Positions 28,335 through 37,321 of a stretch of DNA of 64,000 nt are shown piece after piece. The notes beneath the pieces are model-generated. The model was not told the origin of the DNA. It saw nothing but the letters and a program-made list of their open reading frames with translations, and did no database searches. The DNA lies in NCBI RefSeq assembly GCF_018882365.1, contig NZ_JACVOP010000002.1, positions 248,001 to 312,000 of the forward strand, read 5' to 3'. The first letter of the stretch is position 1, and the number at the start of each line of letters is the position of its first letter. Made by a program: the position numbers and the translations under genes. The DNA is from Polynucleobacter sp. 71A-WALBACH (GTDB lineage: Bacteria; Pseudomonadota; Gammaproteobacteria; Burkholderiales; Burkholderiaceae).

Positions 28335-29327
28335 TTACTGGGTCGGAATATTTCTGGTTTTAATGACCTTATCCCAATTAGCTGACTCAAGCCTAATCTT
28401 ATTTTCAACATCCTTTGATTTCATCATAACTGGAGTTAAGCCATTAGCATCCATATTGGCAAGCAATGCTGATGAGGTGAATGACTTTTCGGTGGCCATA
28501 TAAATTTTGTCAATGATTGACTGCGGTGTACCGTGGGGAACCGCCAAGGCATACCAGCCAGTATTCTCGAATCCAGGAATTGCAGCCTCTGAAACTGTAG
28601 GAATATTAGGAAGTTGCTTAAGCCGTTTTTGGCTGGTGACTGCCAATGCCTTTACTTGACCAGCCTTAGCGAACCCTCCTGTGGCAGGGTAGTTGCCTGC
28701 CATGAAGTCAATTTGCCCGGCAATTAAATCGTTTAAGGCGGGATTCTCACCTTTATATGGCACATGAGTTGCTTGAATTCCAGCGGAATATAAGAAGTTC
28801 TCATTCGCCATATGAATTTGACTGCCAATGCCGGCCGACCCAAAGTTGAGCTCTTTAGTTTTCGCTAGGGTAATTAACTCAGCAAGGGTGTTGACTGGTA
28901 ACTTCGGACTAACAGCAATCACCATGGGTACAGTAGCAATAGTGGTGATGTAAGTTAAGTCTTTCAAATAATTAATTGAAGCCTTTTTATATAAGAAGGG
29001 GTTGACGGTCATCATGCTTCCTGAGGCTAGGAGAATGGTGTATCCATCAGCTGGAGCTTTAGCAACAAGCTCTGCGCCAATATTTCCTCCGGCACCGCCG
29101 CGATTTTCAATCACGACATTTTGACCAAGATTTTTGCCTAAATCTTGAGCCAATATTCTCCCCAAAATGTCTGCACTTCCACCGGCAGCAAAGGGAACAA
29201 TTAATTTGATTGGTTTATCTGGCCATTCTTGGGCATATGCCTGTTGTCCGCCAAGGGTTCCTGCAATAAGGCCTAGCAATACGCCAATGCAAAGAATTCC
29301 TTTTTTCAATAGCTTCATGTCTGTCAT
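28335..29327 (-). CDS. TctC-family solute-binding protein (copy 1)
   Basis: This periplasmic protein of 330 residues has a signal peptide (to about residue 32, QQAYAQ) and the family pattern WPDKPIKLIVPFAAGGSADI, ENRGGAGGNIGAE and HVPYKGENPALNDLIAGQIDF. TctC proteins bind carboxylates for a TctAB membrane unit, but no tctA or tctB is in the window. It is the last gene of the AAA+/VWA operon upstream. In this island its ligand might be a sulfonated or plain carboxylate; the sequence does not say. Confidence 0.92.
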   Translation of the reverse strand: MTDMKLLKKGILCIGVLLGLIAGTLGGQQAYAQEWPDKPIKLIVPFAAGGSADILGRILAQDLGKNLGQNVVIENRGGAGGNIGAELVAKAPADGYTILLASGSMMTVNPFLYKKASINYLKDLTYITTIATVPMVIAVSPKLPVNTLAELITLAKTKELNFGSAGIGSQIHMANENFLYSAGIQATHVPYKGENPALNDLIAGQIDFMAGNYPATGGFAKAGQVKALAVTSQKRLKQLPNIPTVSEAAIPGFENTGWYALAVPHGTPQSIIDKIYMATEKSFTSSALLANMDANGLTPVMMKSKDVENKIRLESANWDKVIKTRNIPTQ

Positions 29328-29359
29328 CTCCTGTTATTTTGCATTTATAAATACAATTA

Positions 29360-31090
29360 TTATTCTTTGCTTCTATTGATTTCTGCAGCCCAATTCATGA
29401 GTATTTCGGCCGATTGATTACCTTCAATTTCCCAGCTTAATCTTCGTTTGAATGCAGATCGCATTTCATGCCCAATTCCGCATCCCCATAACTCTATATC
29501 AGGCTCTTGTTCGCACCATGCGATTGAGTGGAGAAGATGCTCTTTAAGATAGTCTTCTCCATTGGCCTGTATTGTTGCCCGATCCATTGGGCAGCCATCA
29601 GAAAATAAAATCAGTTTTTTATTAATAGCCTGTCCTCGATCGATTTTTTTTAATCGTTCTGCGGCCCAAAGTAGAGCTTCACCATCGATGCTTTCAGCAT
29701 AGATTTCAGACCTCAGAATTGCTGAAATTCCGGCTCTAGCTTTACGCCAAGGCGTATGAAAATCCTTAAATATCCAATGTGCCCGCTCATTCAGTCTCCC
29801 GGGGTTTGGATTGTTTCCGGAGCGGCGCCAAGCTTTATAGGGCCTCCCTCCTTGCCACGTGCTAGTGCTATATCCGAGCACTTCAGTTTGAACCTTTGCT
29901 TGCTCTAATATTCTGACTAACGAGTCTATCCACACTGCAATCTCAAGCCTTTGTTCCTTCATCGACCCAGAGCAATCAATTAACAGACTTATTTTTGCGT
30001 TCGTTTCAGGGGTGTGAATGCGATGCCTAAAGAGTGGCTCGCTAAGTGGTGAGGTGGCAGCCCTGATGAGATATCGTCGATCAATCAGACCTTCACTTTC
30101 TGTTGTTTGCCAGCCATTTTGGGCGGGGCTAGAAAAAAGGTTCTTATAGAGACGCGTTAATTTAGCCCATGGAATGTTACGGCGTTTAATTTCATCACTC
30201 AACTCTGTTTGATACGCAGCTAGCTGAGCGGGCCTAATCTTTTTTTTCGCTTCAATTTCAATATCGTATTGACGATCAAACACAATATATTGAGAAAGAT
30301 TTTTTTGAAGTTGTAGTCTTTTATCGTGAGGAGATACTGGTGATGACGCCGCGCGTCCAGCAGCTTCAGTTTTGCTGTGAGGCACCCATTCAATCTGCAG
30401 TAGAGAATCAATCAGTCTTTTTTTCTTTACGCGAATGCTAGGTACATTGCGATACTCCTCTTCAATTAATCCAGAAACCATTTTGGCTAAGGCGAGAGAA
30501 GCTATGGAATACTCTTCTTGGCAAAACCGATTGGCTTTGAGCTGTTTCAAAAGTGCGCCTGTGTCTTCGGCCAGCCCCGCACGTGTGGCTTCAACCATGT
30601 CTTGTAATAACTGTGGCATTTCCTTCGCATTGAGGCGCATCCATGCTGTCATGAATAGAGCTATCAACAACATTCCAATGCTGCTCTCTGCGCCACCAGT
30701 AGTCATGTAATGCTGAGCCCAAGCAATAAATTGGCCCTCGATATTCTGCTTTGCTCCCTTTAACTCCTGGGGACAAATACTTTCAGTTCGTATCTGCTCT
30801 AGCACTTCAAATACAAAAGACTCGATCATGCCCGTTGGGCATAAGGAGTGGTGAAGTGCCTCATCAGAATAGCGCAATCTGAGCGCGATACCATCAAGAA
30901 GTCCGCGTTTGCTAGCCCAACCCTGATTCAGGTTCTCAAGGCTGACATGGGGAGGGAGGGCGCCGTAGGGTACTGCTTTATAAAATAGTTGCCAGTCCCT
31001 TATTTCTGCGCTTGACTCACCTGACAGTGAGCGGAGGATTGCTCCGCACTGCTTTTGCTCTTCGAAGTCTAGATGTGATTCGGTTTGCAA
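29360..31090 (-). CDS. VWA-domain protein, CobT-like
   Basis: The C-terminal third holds a von Willebrand A domain with the metal-site motif LLIDCSGSM (about residue 370) and the later LILFSDG strand. The preceding region is charged and helical. Length (576) and layout resemble CobT, the VWA partner of CobS in aerobic cobaltochelatase, but no cobN or other cobalamin gene is present. It follows the CobS-like AAA+ gene by 17 bp. AAA+/VWA pairs elsewhere (CbbQ/CbbO, NorQ/NorD) activate metalloenzymes or remodel complexes; here the client is unknown. It starts at TTG 31090; no ATG fits. Confidence 0.75.
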   Translation of the reverse strand: MQTESHLDFEEQKQCGAILRSLSGESSAEIRDWQLFYKAVPYGALPPHVSLENLNQGWASKRGLLDGIALRLRYSDEALHHSLCPTGMIESFVFEVLEQIRTESICPQELKGAKQNIEGQFIAWAQHYMTTGGAESSIGMLLIALFMTAWMRLNAKEMPQLLQDMVEATRAGLAEDTGALLKQLKANRFCQEEYSIASLALAKMVSGLIEEEYRNVPSIRVKKKRLIDSLLQIEWVPHSKTEAAGRAASSPVSPHDKRLQLQKNLSQYIVFDRQYDIEIEAKKKIRPAQLAAYQTELSDEIKRRNIPWAKLTRLYKNLFSSPAQNGWQTTESEGLIDRRYLIRAATSPLSEPLFRHRIHTPETNAKISLLIDCSGSMKEQRLEIAVWIDSLVRILEQAKVQTEVLGYSTSTWQGGRPYKAWRRSGNNPNPGRLNERAHWIFKDFHTPWRKARAGISAILRSEIYAESIDGEALLWAAERLKKIDRGQAINKKLILFSDGCPMDRATIQANGEDYLKEHLLHSIAWCEQEPDIELWGCGIGHEMRSAFKRRLSWEIEGNQSAEILMNWAAEINRSKE

Positions 31091-31107
31091 TGTAAGCTGA
31101 CTTTGAG

Positions 31108-32073
31108 TTAGGTTAATTCACTAGCAAAGCAGCGCTGAAAGTATTCAGCAACCAATTTCTTTTCTTCTGCTTCACATTTGTTTAAGAAGGCTAAATCAAA
31201 AGCCAGTCTGAGATCCTTAAAAATTTTCCAATTCTCACCCCAGGTAATCAGTGTTCTGGTAGACATAAGAGTGGATAGATCTCCTGACTCAAAACCTTTT
31301 CTCGTAAGATTGGCTAAAGCAACCATTGAGCCAACAAGATCTTGTGATAACTCCGGAATTTTCGCGAGCACGATGCCCGCTTCTTCATGCGGCTCCAAGT
31401 AGTCCAAGGCTGCAACAATATCCCAGCGATCCATTTGGCCGTGGTTCAGTAGTTGAGTGCCTTGATATAAACCATTCCAGTTGCCTAATCCCACAGTATT
31501 GCTGGTTGCGAATATTCTAAAAGCGGGATTAGGCTCGATCACCCTATTTTGATCGAGAAGAGTAAGGCGCCCCTCGCGCTCAAGCATGCGCTGGATGACA
31601 AACATCACGTCTGGCTGGCCTGCATCGTACTCATCTAATATAAGAGCAATGGGCCTTTGAAGACTCCACGGAATTAAGCCTTCTTGAAATTTGGTAATTT
31701 GCTTACCGTCCTCTATTGATATGGTGTCTTTACCAATCAGATCCATGCGGGCAATCTGCCCATCGAGATTGATTCGCATGCATGGCCAATTTAAACGTGC
31801 CGCTATTTGCTCTATATGGGTGGATTTGCCAGTCCCGTGCATCCCCTGTAATAGAACTCTTCTATTGAATGCAAATCCAGCAAGGATTGCTAAGGTTGCC
31901 TTCGGATTTAATTGATAAGCATCGTCCACTACCGGAACTAGCTCGGTTTTCTCGGCAAATGCAGCTATTTCGAAGTTAGCAAATTCGCTGCATTCAGGAA
32001 AGGCTGAGTGCAAAGTTACCGTCTTATTGGGCTGAAATTGCAATAAATCGATTGAGGCGTGGCTTTCAGCCAT
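31108..32073 (-). CDS. MoxR/CobS-like AAA+ ATPase
   Basis: The 321-residue ATPase has Walker A GMHGTGKST (77-85), Walker B IALILDEYDAG (Asp147, Glu148) and sensor 1 IFATSNTVG. Sequence and size are closest in my memory to CobS, the AAA+ subunit of aerobic cobaltochelatase. It is divergent from xsc, with about 140 bp between starts containing the island palindrome, and is followed by the VWA gene and a TctC gene. Without cobN a cobalamin role is unlikely. A chaperone/activase role for an enzyme of the island is inferred only. Confidence 0.8.
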   Translation of the reverse strand: MAESHASIDLLQFQPNKTVTLHSAFPECSEFANFEIAAFAEKTELVPVVDDAYQLNPKATLAILAGFAFNRRVLLQGMHGTGKSTHIEQIAARLNWPCMRINLDGQIARMDLIGKDTISIEDGKQITKFQEGLIPWSLQRPIALILDEYDAGQPDVMFVIQRMLEREGRLTLLDQNRVIEPNPAFRIFATSNTVGLGNWNGLYQGTQLLNHGQMDRWDIVAALDYLEPHEEAGIVLAKIPELSQDLVGSMVALANLTRKGFESGDLSTLMSTRTLITWGENWKIFKDLRLAFDLAFLNKCEAEEKKLVAEYFQRCFASELT

Positions 32074-32174
32074 TTTGCATCCTTTAAAGATCTTAATTTA
32101 TTGTCAAATATATTCCATATTCGGGTTTTTATGCTTGACTTGAGGAAAAAAACACGATTATTATTCATATTGTA

Positions 32175-32188
32175 GAACAATTTGTTCC
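32175..32188. promoter_or_regulatory. palindromic operator upstream of xsc
   Basis: GAACAA-T-TTGTTC is a perfect 13-bp palindrome, continuing as CGTTTATTAGAAT. It lies 28 bp before the xsc start. The same element (AACAACTTGTTCCGTT) is found before the tctC-sauST-like operon at 44656-44673, next to an IclR gene, so it is a good candidate for that regulator's site. Confidence 0.65.
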
Positions 32189-32215
32189 GTTTATTAGAAT
32201 ATCTAGGAGAGCTTT

Positions 32216-34024
32216 ATGTCTAAGTCTGGTACTAATTTGCCTGTTGGCCCACAAAAAATGACTCCTTCGGAGGCCTTTGTTGAGACGATGGCCGCGAATA
32301 AGGTGACGGATATATTTGGAATCATGGGCTCTGCCTTCATGGATGCCATGGATATTTTTGCTCCAGCTGGAATTCGTTTGATTCCAGTAGTGCATGAGCA
32401 GGGTGCCGCACACATGGCTGATGGTTATGCCCGCGTAAGTGGCCGACATGGAGTGGTGATTGGTCAGAATGGACCTGGTATTAGTAATTGCGTAACTGCA
32501 ATCGCAGCGGCTTATTGGGCACATACACCTGTGGTGATGATTACTCCAGAGACGGGCACTATGGGTATGGGCTTAGGTGGCTTCCAAGAGGCTAATCAAT
32601 TGCCAATGTTTGAGGAATTTACAAAATATCAAGGGCATGTCAATAATCCAAAACGAATGGCCGAATTTACTGGTCGCTGTTTTGATCGCGCCATGTCTGA
32701 AATGGGGCCTACTCAACTAAATATTCCACGTGATTATTTCTATGGTGAAATCGAAGTAGAAATTCCACAGCCAAATAGACTGGATCGTGGACCTGGTGGT
32801 GAAAAAAGTTTAGATGAGGCAGCAGAGCTTTTGGCTAATGCTAAATTCCCTGTCATCATCTCTGGCGGCGGCGTAGTAATGGGTGATGCAGTAGAAGAGT
32901 GCAAAGCATTTGCAGAGCGTCTAGGGGCTCCAGTAGTCAATAGTTATCTACATAATGACTCTTTCCCGGCAAGCCACCCACTGTGGTGCGGTCCTTTGGG
33001 ATATCAGGGGTCTAAGGCTGCAATGAAGTTAATGGCGCAGGCTGACGTGGTCGTGGCCTTAGGATCACGCTTGGGGCCTTTTGGTACATTGCCGCAGCAT
33101 GGCATGGATTATTGGCCAAAGAACGCAAAGATTATTCAAATTGATGCGGATAATAAGATGTTAGGTTTGGTTAAGAAAATTTCCGTTGGTATTTGCGGAG
33201 ATGCAAAAGCTGCAGCAGTGGCGTTGACCAAACGATTAGCGGCGAAAAAACTCGCATGTGATGATACAAAAGCAGAACGAGCGAAAATTATTGCCGCAGA
33301 AAAAGCCGCATGGGAAAAAGAGTTGAATGAGTGGACTCATGAGAGAGACGCATTTAGCTTGGATATGATTGAAGAGCAAAAGAAAGAAAAGACTCCAACT
33401 GGCGGAAATTACCTTCATCCGCGCGAAGTTTTGCGTGAACTGGAAAAGGCGATGCCTGCTGATGTCATGGTGTCAACTGATATTGGAAATATCAACTCGG
33501 TTGCAAATAGTTATCTTCGTTTTGAAAAACCAAGAAGTTTCTTCGCGCCAATGAGTTTTGGTAATTGTGGCTATGCTTTGCCAACCATTATTGGAGCTAA
33601 GACTGCAGCTCCAGAGCGTCCAGCGATTGCATATGCTGGCGATGGCGCATGGGCCATGAGTATGGTGGAGATTTTGACTGCCGTTCGTCACGACATTCCA
33701 GTTACCGCGGTAGTCTTCCATAATCGTCAATGGGGCGCCGAGAAGAAGAATCAGGTAGATTTTTATAACCGTCGCTTTGTAGCTGGTGAATTAGAAAGCC
33801 CGAGCTTTGCTGCTATTGCTCAATCCATGGGTGCTGAGGGCATCGTAGTTGATCATATTGATCAAGTTGGTCCTGCTTTGAAGAAGGCGATCGACATGCA
33901 GATGAATGAAGGTAAAACCTGCGTCATCGAGATTATGTGTACCCGTGAATTGGGTGACCCATTCCGACGCGATGCCTTGTCTAAGCCAGTGCGCTTCTTG
34001 GATAAGTACAAAGATTACGTCTAA
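32216..34024 (+). CDS. xsc: sulfoacetaldehyde acetyltransferase
   Basis: This TPP enzyme converts sulfoacetaldehyde and phosphate to acetyl phosphate and sulfite, the desulfonation step for C2 sulfonates. At 602 residues it matches the Xsc subgroup of the acetolactate-synthase superfamily: catalytic Glu61 in VVHEQGAAHMADGYAR, the Xsc-like stretch PVVMITPETGTMGMGLGGFQEANQLPMF and the TPP/Mg motif GDGAWAMS (475-477) ending with HNRQWGAEKKNQ. AGGAGA precedes ATG. It stands alone, with a terminator downstream and a palindromic operator upstream. A generic acetolactate synthase is unlikely given the PETGTMGMG region. Confidence 0.93.
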   Translation: MSKSGTNLPVGPQKMTPSEAFVETMAANKVTDIFGIMGSAFMDAMDIFAPAGIRLIPVVHEQGAAHMADGYARVSGRHGVVIGQNGPGISNCVTAIAAAYWAHTPVVMITPETGTMGMGLGGFQEANQLPMFEEFTKYQGHVNNPKRMAEFTGRCFDRAMSEMGPTQLNIPRDYFYGEIEVEIPQPNRLDRGPGGEKSLDEAAELLANAKFPVIISGGGVVMGDAVEECKAFAERLGAPVVNSYLHNDSFPASHPLWCGPLGYQGSKAAMKLMAQADVVVALGSRLGPFGTLPQHGMDYWPKNAKIIQIDADNKMLGLVKKISVGICGDAKAAAVALTKRLAAKKLACDDTKAERAKIIAAEKAAWEKELNEWTHERDAFSLDMIEEQKKEKTPTGGNYLHPREVLRELEKAMPADVMVSTDIGNINSVANSYLRFEKPRSFFAPMSFGNCGYALPTIIGAKTAAPERPAIAYAGDGAWAMSMVEILTAVRHDIPVTAVVFHNRQWGAEKKNQVDFYNRRFVAGELESPSFAAIAQSMGAEGIVVDHIDQVGPALKKAIDMQMNEGKTCVIEIMCTRELGDPFRRDALSKPVRFLDKYKDYV

Positions 34025-34042
34025 TCTATATTAGCGGTTCGC

Positions 34043-34080
34043 AAGAAAAGAAAAGCCCGGCTATGCTGGGCTTTTCTTTT
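34043..34080. terminator. bidirectional terminator between xsc and the LysR gene
   Basis: GAAAAGCCCGGC and GCTGGGCTTTTC pair (one G-T wobble) over a TAT loop, flanked by A- and T-rich runs. It terminates xsc and overlaps the last codons of the convergent LysR gene. Confidence 0.85.
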
Positions 34081-34999
34081 GCCTACGGGATTCTAAGTTT
34101 AGGTCCGCGCTAATCGAGCTAGCCGCCTCCTGAAAAGCGCTCATTGCACTAGTAATAAATTTACCCTCTCTCCAGCAGAGGGCTGCAGTTCTGGTTAGGA
34201 ATTCACCCTTTATTTCTTTTGATTTCAATTTTTTATCATGAAGTATCGAGATCGGACTCCCGATTGCGAGTAAAGATCCTGACTTAGCAATTTCTAGAAG
34301 ATCACCCATCGTACTAACTTCCATGCGAATATTTAGGTAAGTACCTTCCTTTCTTGCTTGCATCTCAATTTTTTGCCTCATTAAGAATTGCCTGGTAAGG
34401 GTAGCTAGCTCTAAGTTTGCAAGGGATTGAATATTTAACTTCGTTGGTAGCTGATTGATTAATTGAGGGGTGCCAATAATCGAGAATTGTTCCGATATGA
34501 GTTTTTGCCATTGCAAATCTGGAAACTGGTAGTCCTGCGGAATGATGGCAATATCAATTTCGTTTTGCATGAGATCTGAAAGGACTTTTTGAGCCGGTAA
34601 ATCTCGTAAGGTTATTTTAAGATTGGGGTTGTTCTCAATGAGTCGCATGCTTGCTGGCAGGGCAATAGTTTGTGAGTATGTATTGGTTGCGCCGACCCTG
34701 AGAGTGCCGACAATATTATTATTCTCATGAATACTTTTCAGTAGCCCCTCCTCAACTTGTCCAAGAAGAGGCTCCATTCTTTCTAGTAATCCACTACCTA
34801 GTCGACTAAGAATCAGCTTTCTTCCTTTTTTTTCAAACAAGGGAGATGGGAAGTGACTCCCCAGCTCTTTCATTTGTTGGGAAAGAGCTGATTGGGTAAT
34901 ACTCAATGATTCAGATGCTCTTACAAAATTTTCAGCCCTAGCTACTGCAATAAAACTGCGCAATAAGCGTAAGTCTATAGGGCGGATATTCATAAGCAT
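34061..34999 (-). CDS. LysR-type transcriptional regulator
   Basis: An N-terminal winged helix (LRLLRSFIAVARAENFVRAS ... SITQSALSQQMKELG) is followed by a periplasmic-binding-like effector domain from about residue 90. The 312-residue length is normal. It is divergent from tctC-acnX, and a near-perfect 21-bp palindrome in the 88-bp gap is its likely box. It probably senses the substrate handled by the aconitase X unit. Two in-frame ATG codons (34999, 34993) could serve as start. Confidence 0.92.
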   Translation of the reverse strand: MLMNIRPIDLRLLRSFIAVARAENFVRASESLSITQSALSQQMKELGSHFPSPLFEKKGRKLILSRLGSGLLERMEPLLGQVEEGLLKSIHENNNIVGTLRVGATNTYSQTIALPASMRLIENNPNLKITLRDLPAQKVLSDLMQNEIDIAIIPQDYQFPDLQWQKLISEQFSIIGTPQLINQLPTKLNIQSLANLELATLTRQFLMRQKIEMQARKEGTYLNIRMEVSTMGDLLEIAKSGSLLAIGSPISILHDKKLKSKEIKGEFLTRTAALCWREGKFITSAMSAFQEAASSISADLNLESRRQKKSPA

Positions 35000-35003
35000 T
35001 TCT

Positions 35004-35024
35004 TATATTCTTATTAAGAACATA
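35004..35024. promoter_or_regulatory. LysR-type operator between the lysR and tctC-acnX genes
   Basis: TATATTCTT-ATT-AAGAACATA has 9-bp arms with one mismatch and fits the T-N11-A architecture of LysR boxes. It sits 5 bp before the regulator's start, where autoregulation is usual. Confidence 0.55.
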
Positions 35025-35087
35025 TAAATATACATTATATTTATATGCGTTTACAGTGAATCAAATTGATGAGGAATAATCCCGAAA

Positions 35088-36068
35088 ATGAATTTCAAGA
35101 TACTGAGATTTTTTAAGTTCGCAATTAGCTTATGCGTGCTCATCGCCCCTATGTCGGCCTTTCCTCAAGCCTATCCAATAAAACCAATTAAGTTAGTCGT
35201 TCCTTTTCCACCAGGCGGGCCAACAGATATTGTGGCTAGGCCACTGGCTATTCTTTTGGGTGATCGCCTAAAAGAGCAAATCATTATTGAAAATAAGGGT
35301 GGGGCTGGAGGCTCTATTGGGGCTGACTTGGTGGCGAAATCACCCCCTGATGGCTATACGCTGTTTATGGGTACCGTTGGCACCAATGCGATTAACGGGA
35401 GCTTATATAAACAACTTCCTTATGACATGACAAAAGACTTTACGCCGATAGCATTAGTCGCTACTGCACCTGTAGTCATTGCTGTAAATGCAAATGACAA
35501 AATTAAGACGCTGGGGGAGCTTGTATCCGATGCTAAGGCTAGGCCTGACACTTTTGCCTATGGAACTGCTGGGAATGGAACCCCCGGACATTTGACAGCG
35601 GCTTTATTCGAGTCAACTGCGCAAATTAAGTTAAAGCACATTCCGTATAAAGGAAGTGCCCCAGCCGTGACGGATCTGATCGGCGGTCAAATACCGCTGG
35701 TATTTGATCCAATTCAATCGGTCCTTCCCCATATCCTCTCTGGCAAATTACGCGCTTTGGCGGTGACTAGTAAAACTCGTTCCCCACTGTTGCCTGGCGT
35801 CCCAACAGTAGCTGAACTTGGGTACCCACAGTTTGAGTCAACTGCCTGGTGGGCACTTTTTGGGCCCGCAAAGTTACCCGAAAGCATTCTTAAAAAGTTA
35901 CGAGTAGATACCGAAAGGGTTGCTCAGTCAGCCGCATTTAGAGAGCGCTTGGGAAACCTAGGGGTGCAGCCCAATCTTGATTTCAAGGAGAGTTTGGCAA
36001 ACTTTCAGACTAGTGAAATTGCTAAATGGGCTCGAGTGGTTAGGGATTCTGGCGCCACCATAGATTGA
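35088..36068 (+). CDS. TctC-family solute-binding protein (copy 2)
   Basis: Signal peptide to about residue 27 (SAFPQA), then YPIKPIKLVVPFPPGGPTDI, ENKGGAGGSIGADLV and HIPYKGSAPAVTDLIGGQIP, the standard TctC pattern; 326 residues. It is the first gene of a unit with the two aconitase X subunits, 20 bp before the large subunit, so its ligand is probably that enzyme's substrate or a precursor. No TctA/TctB membrane genes are present, so it must share them or work otherwise. Confidence 0.92.
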   Translation: MNFKILRFFKFAISLCVLIAPMSAFPQAYPIKPIKLVVPFPPGGPTDIVARPLAILLGDRLKEQIIIENKGGAGGSIGADLVAKSPPDGYTLFMGTVGTNAINGSLYKQLPYDMTKDFTPIALVATAPVVIAVNANDKIKTLGELVSDAKARPDTFAYGTAGNGTPGHLTAALFESTAQIKLKHIPYKGSAPAVTDLIGGQIPLVFDPIQSVLPHILSGKLRALAVTSKTRSPLLPGVPTVAELGYPQFESTAWWALFGPAKLPESILKKLRVDTERVAQSAAFRERLGNLGVQPNLDFKESLANFQTSEIAKWARVVRDSGATID

Positions 36069-36088
36069 TTTTTTTAGAAGAGAGAGAA

Positions 36089-37321
36089 ATGAAGTTAAAC
36101 GCAGAAGAAAAAGCAATGCTTGCTGGTGAGTTTGGTCCAGTAAGAAAGATCGCAATCGAACATCAAATTAAGGTCGGTGAATTTTTTGGTGCGCGAGATT
36201 TAGTGGCGGTATCGCAGGCACATATTATGGCTGATACAGAGAGCCTAGGTGAGGCTGGCGTTGAATGGTTAGAGGGTTTGGCGGAGAACAAATTAGAGGA
36301 TCGAGTGGTTCGTATTCCAACCATTACAGATCCTCGTGGAACTGACTTTACAAAAGCAAAGCAATTAGGCCAGACCGAGCGCATGGTCGAGTTAGAGCGG
36401 CGTGCGATCAACGCATTCGTAAAGATGGGCGTTTCGATGACCGATACCTGTATTAATTATCAGACTATCATGGCGCCAGTTTTTGGCGAGCATTTAGCGT
36501 TTGGAGATACTGGTGTCGTAATTTATTCAAATAGCATTTGCGGTGCACGATCAAATTTTGAGGGGGGGCCTTCAGCGCTGGCGGCTGGTCTGACGGGAAG
36601 AACCCCGCGTTATGGTTATCACCTTGATGAGCATCGCAAACCTACCCATCGATTTAAGACGCTCTGGACCCCAACTACTCTCAACGAGTGGGGTGCCTTA
36701 GGTGGGGTGATTGGAAAAAAATCCGGTAACTATTGGTCTGTTCCAATTCTGGAAGGGGTGGAGGGTCGCCCAGGTTCTGATGCGATGAAGCACTTTGGCG
36801 CAGCTATGGCGAGCTTTGGATCATCCGCACTCTTTCATATATTGGGGGTGACGCCTGAAGCCCTTCATTCAAGGGATTTGGAATATCAGCACCTTCCCGA
36901 GGTCGTTATTACAAAGGAAGATGTGATGGCCCTTCAGGGTTCATATCGTGTTGCTGAAGAAATTGATGTTGTTGTGTTTTCAGCGCCTCAATTGAGCCTG
37001 ATGGAGATGAAGAGTATCGCGGAATTATGTAATGGAAAAAAATTTAGAAAACCATTATTAGCTATGACCAGCCCTCAAGTGAAGCCTGATTCTGATCGAA
37101 TGGGGTATACGGCCATGATTGAGGATGCAGGGGGAACTGTATTTTCAGGGATGTGCTTTTATCAATCCTATGCAAGGGAAATTGCGGAAGCAAATGGTTG
37201 GAAAGTTTTGGCAACCAATAGTGCAAAGATAGTCAATATTCTGGGTGGATACGGGTACACGCCGATGTTGGCTTCTATGGAAGATTGTGTGAATGCTGCT
37301 GTAACTGGGAGATTAAATTGA
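36089..37321 (+). CDS. aconitase X catalytic (large) subunit
   Basis: The protein matches the AcnX catalytic domain (formerly DUF521): SICGARSNFEGGPSALAAGL (Cys151), with two more candidate Fe-S cysteines at about 121 (TDTCINYQ) and 356 (GMCFYQS). ATG 36089 follows AGAGAG; the longer TTG start at 36065 overlaps tctC. Known AcnX enzymes dehydrate cis-3-hydroxy-L-proline (bacteria) or phosphomevalonate (archaea). No proline or mevalonate gene is nearby, so the substrate here is unknown; a hydroxy-acid dehydratase is the safest call. Confidence 0.85.
   Translation: MKLNAEEKAMLAGEFGPVRKIAIEHQIKVGEFFGARDLVAVSQAHIMADTESLGEAGVEWLEGLAENKLEDRVVRIPTITDPRGTDFTKAKQLGQTERMVELERRAINAFVKMGVSMTDTCINYQTIMAPVFGEHLAFGDTGVVIYSNSICGARSNFEGGPSALAAGLTGRTPRYGYHLDEHRKPTHRFKTLWTPTTLNEWGALGGVIGKKSGNYWSVPILEGVEGRPGSDAMKHFGAAMASFGSSALFHILGVTPEALHSRDLEYQHLPEVVITKEDVMALQGSYRVAEEIDVVVFSAPQLSLMEMKSIAELCNGKKFRKPLLAMTSPQVKPDSDRMGYTAMIEDAGGTVFSGMCFYQSYAREIAEANGWKVLATNSAKIVNILGGYGYTPMLASMEDCVNAAVTGRLN

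Noticed and set aside
29360..32073. Calling the AAA+/VWA pair cobaltochelatase for cobalamin synthesis
   Set aside because: No cobN or other cob gene is present and the genes are embedded in a sulfonate/carboxylate island; I kept only the structural resemblance.
32165..32524. A minus-strand frame antisense to the start of xsc
   Set aside because: Overlaps a strongly supported gene and its promoter; no domain and no ribosome site.
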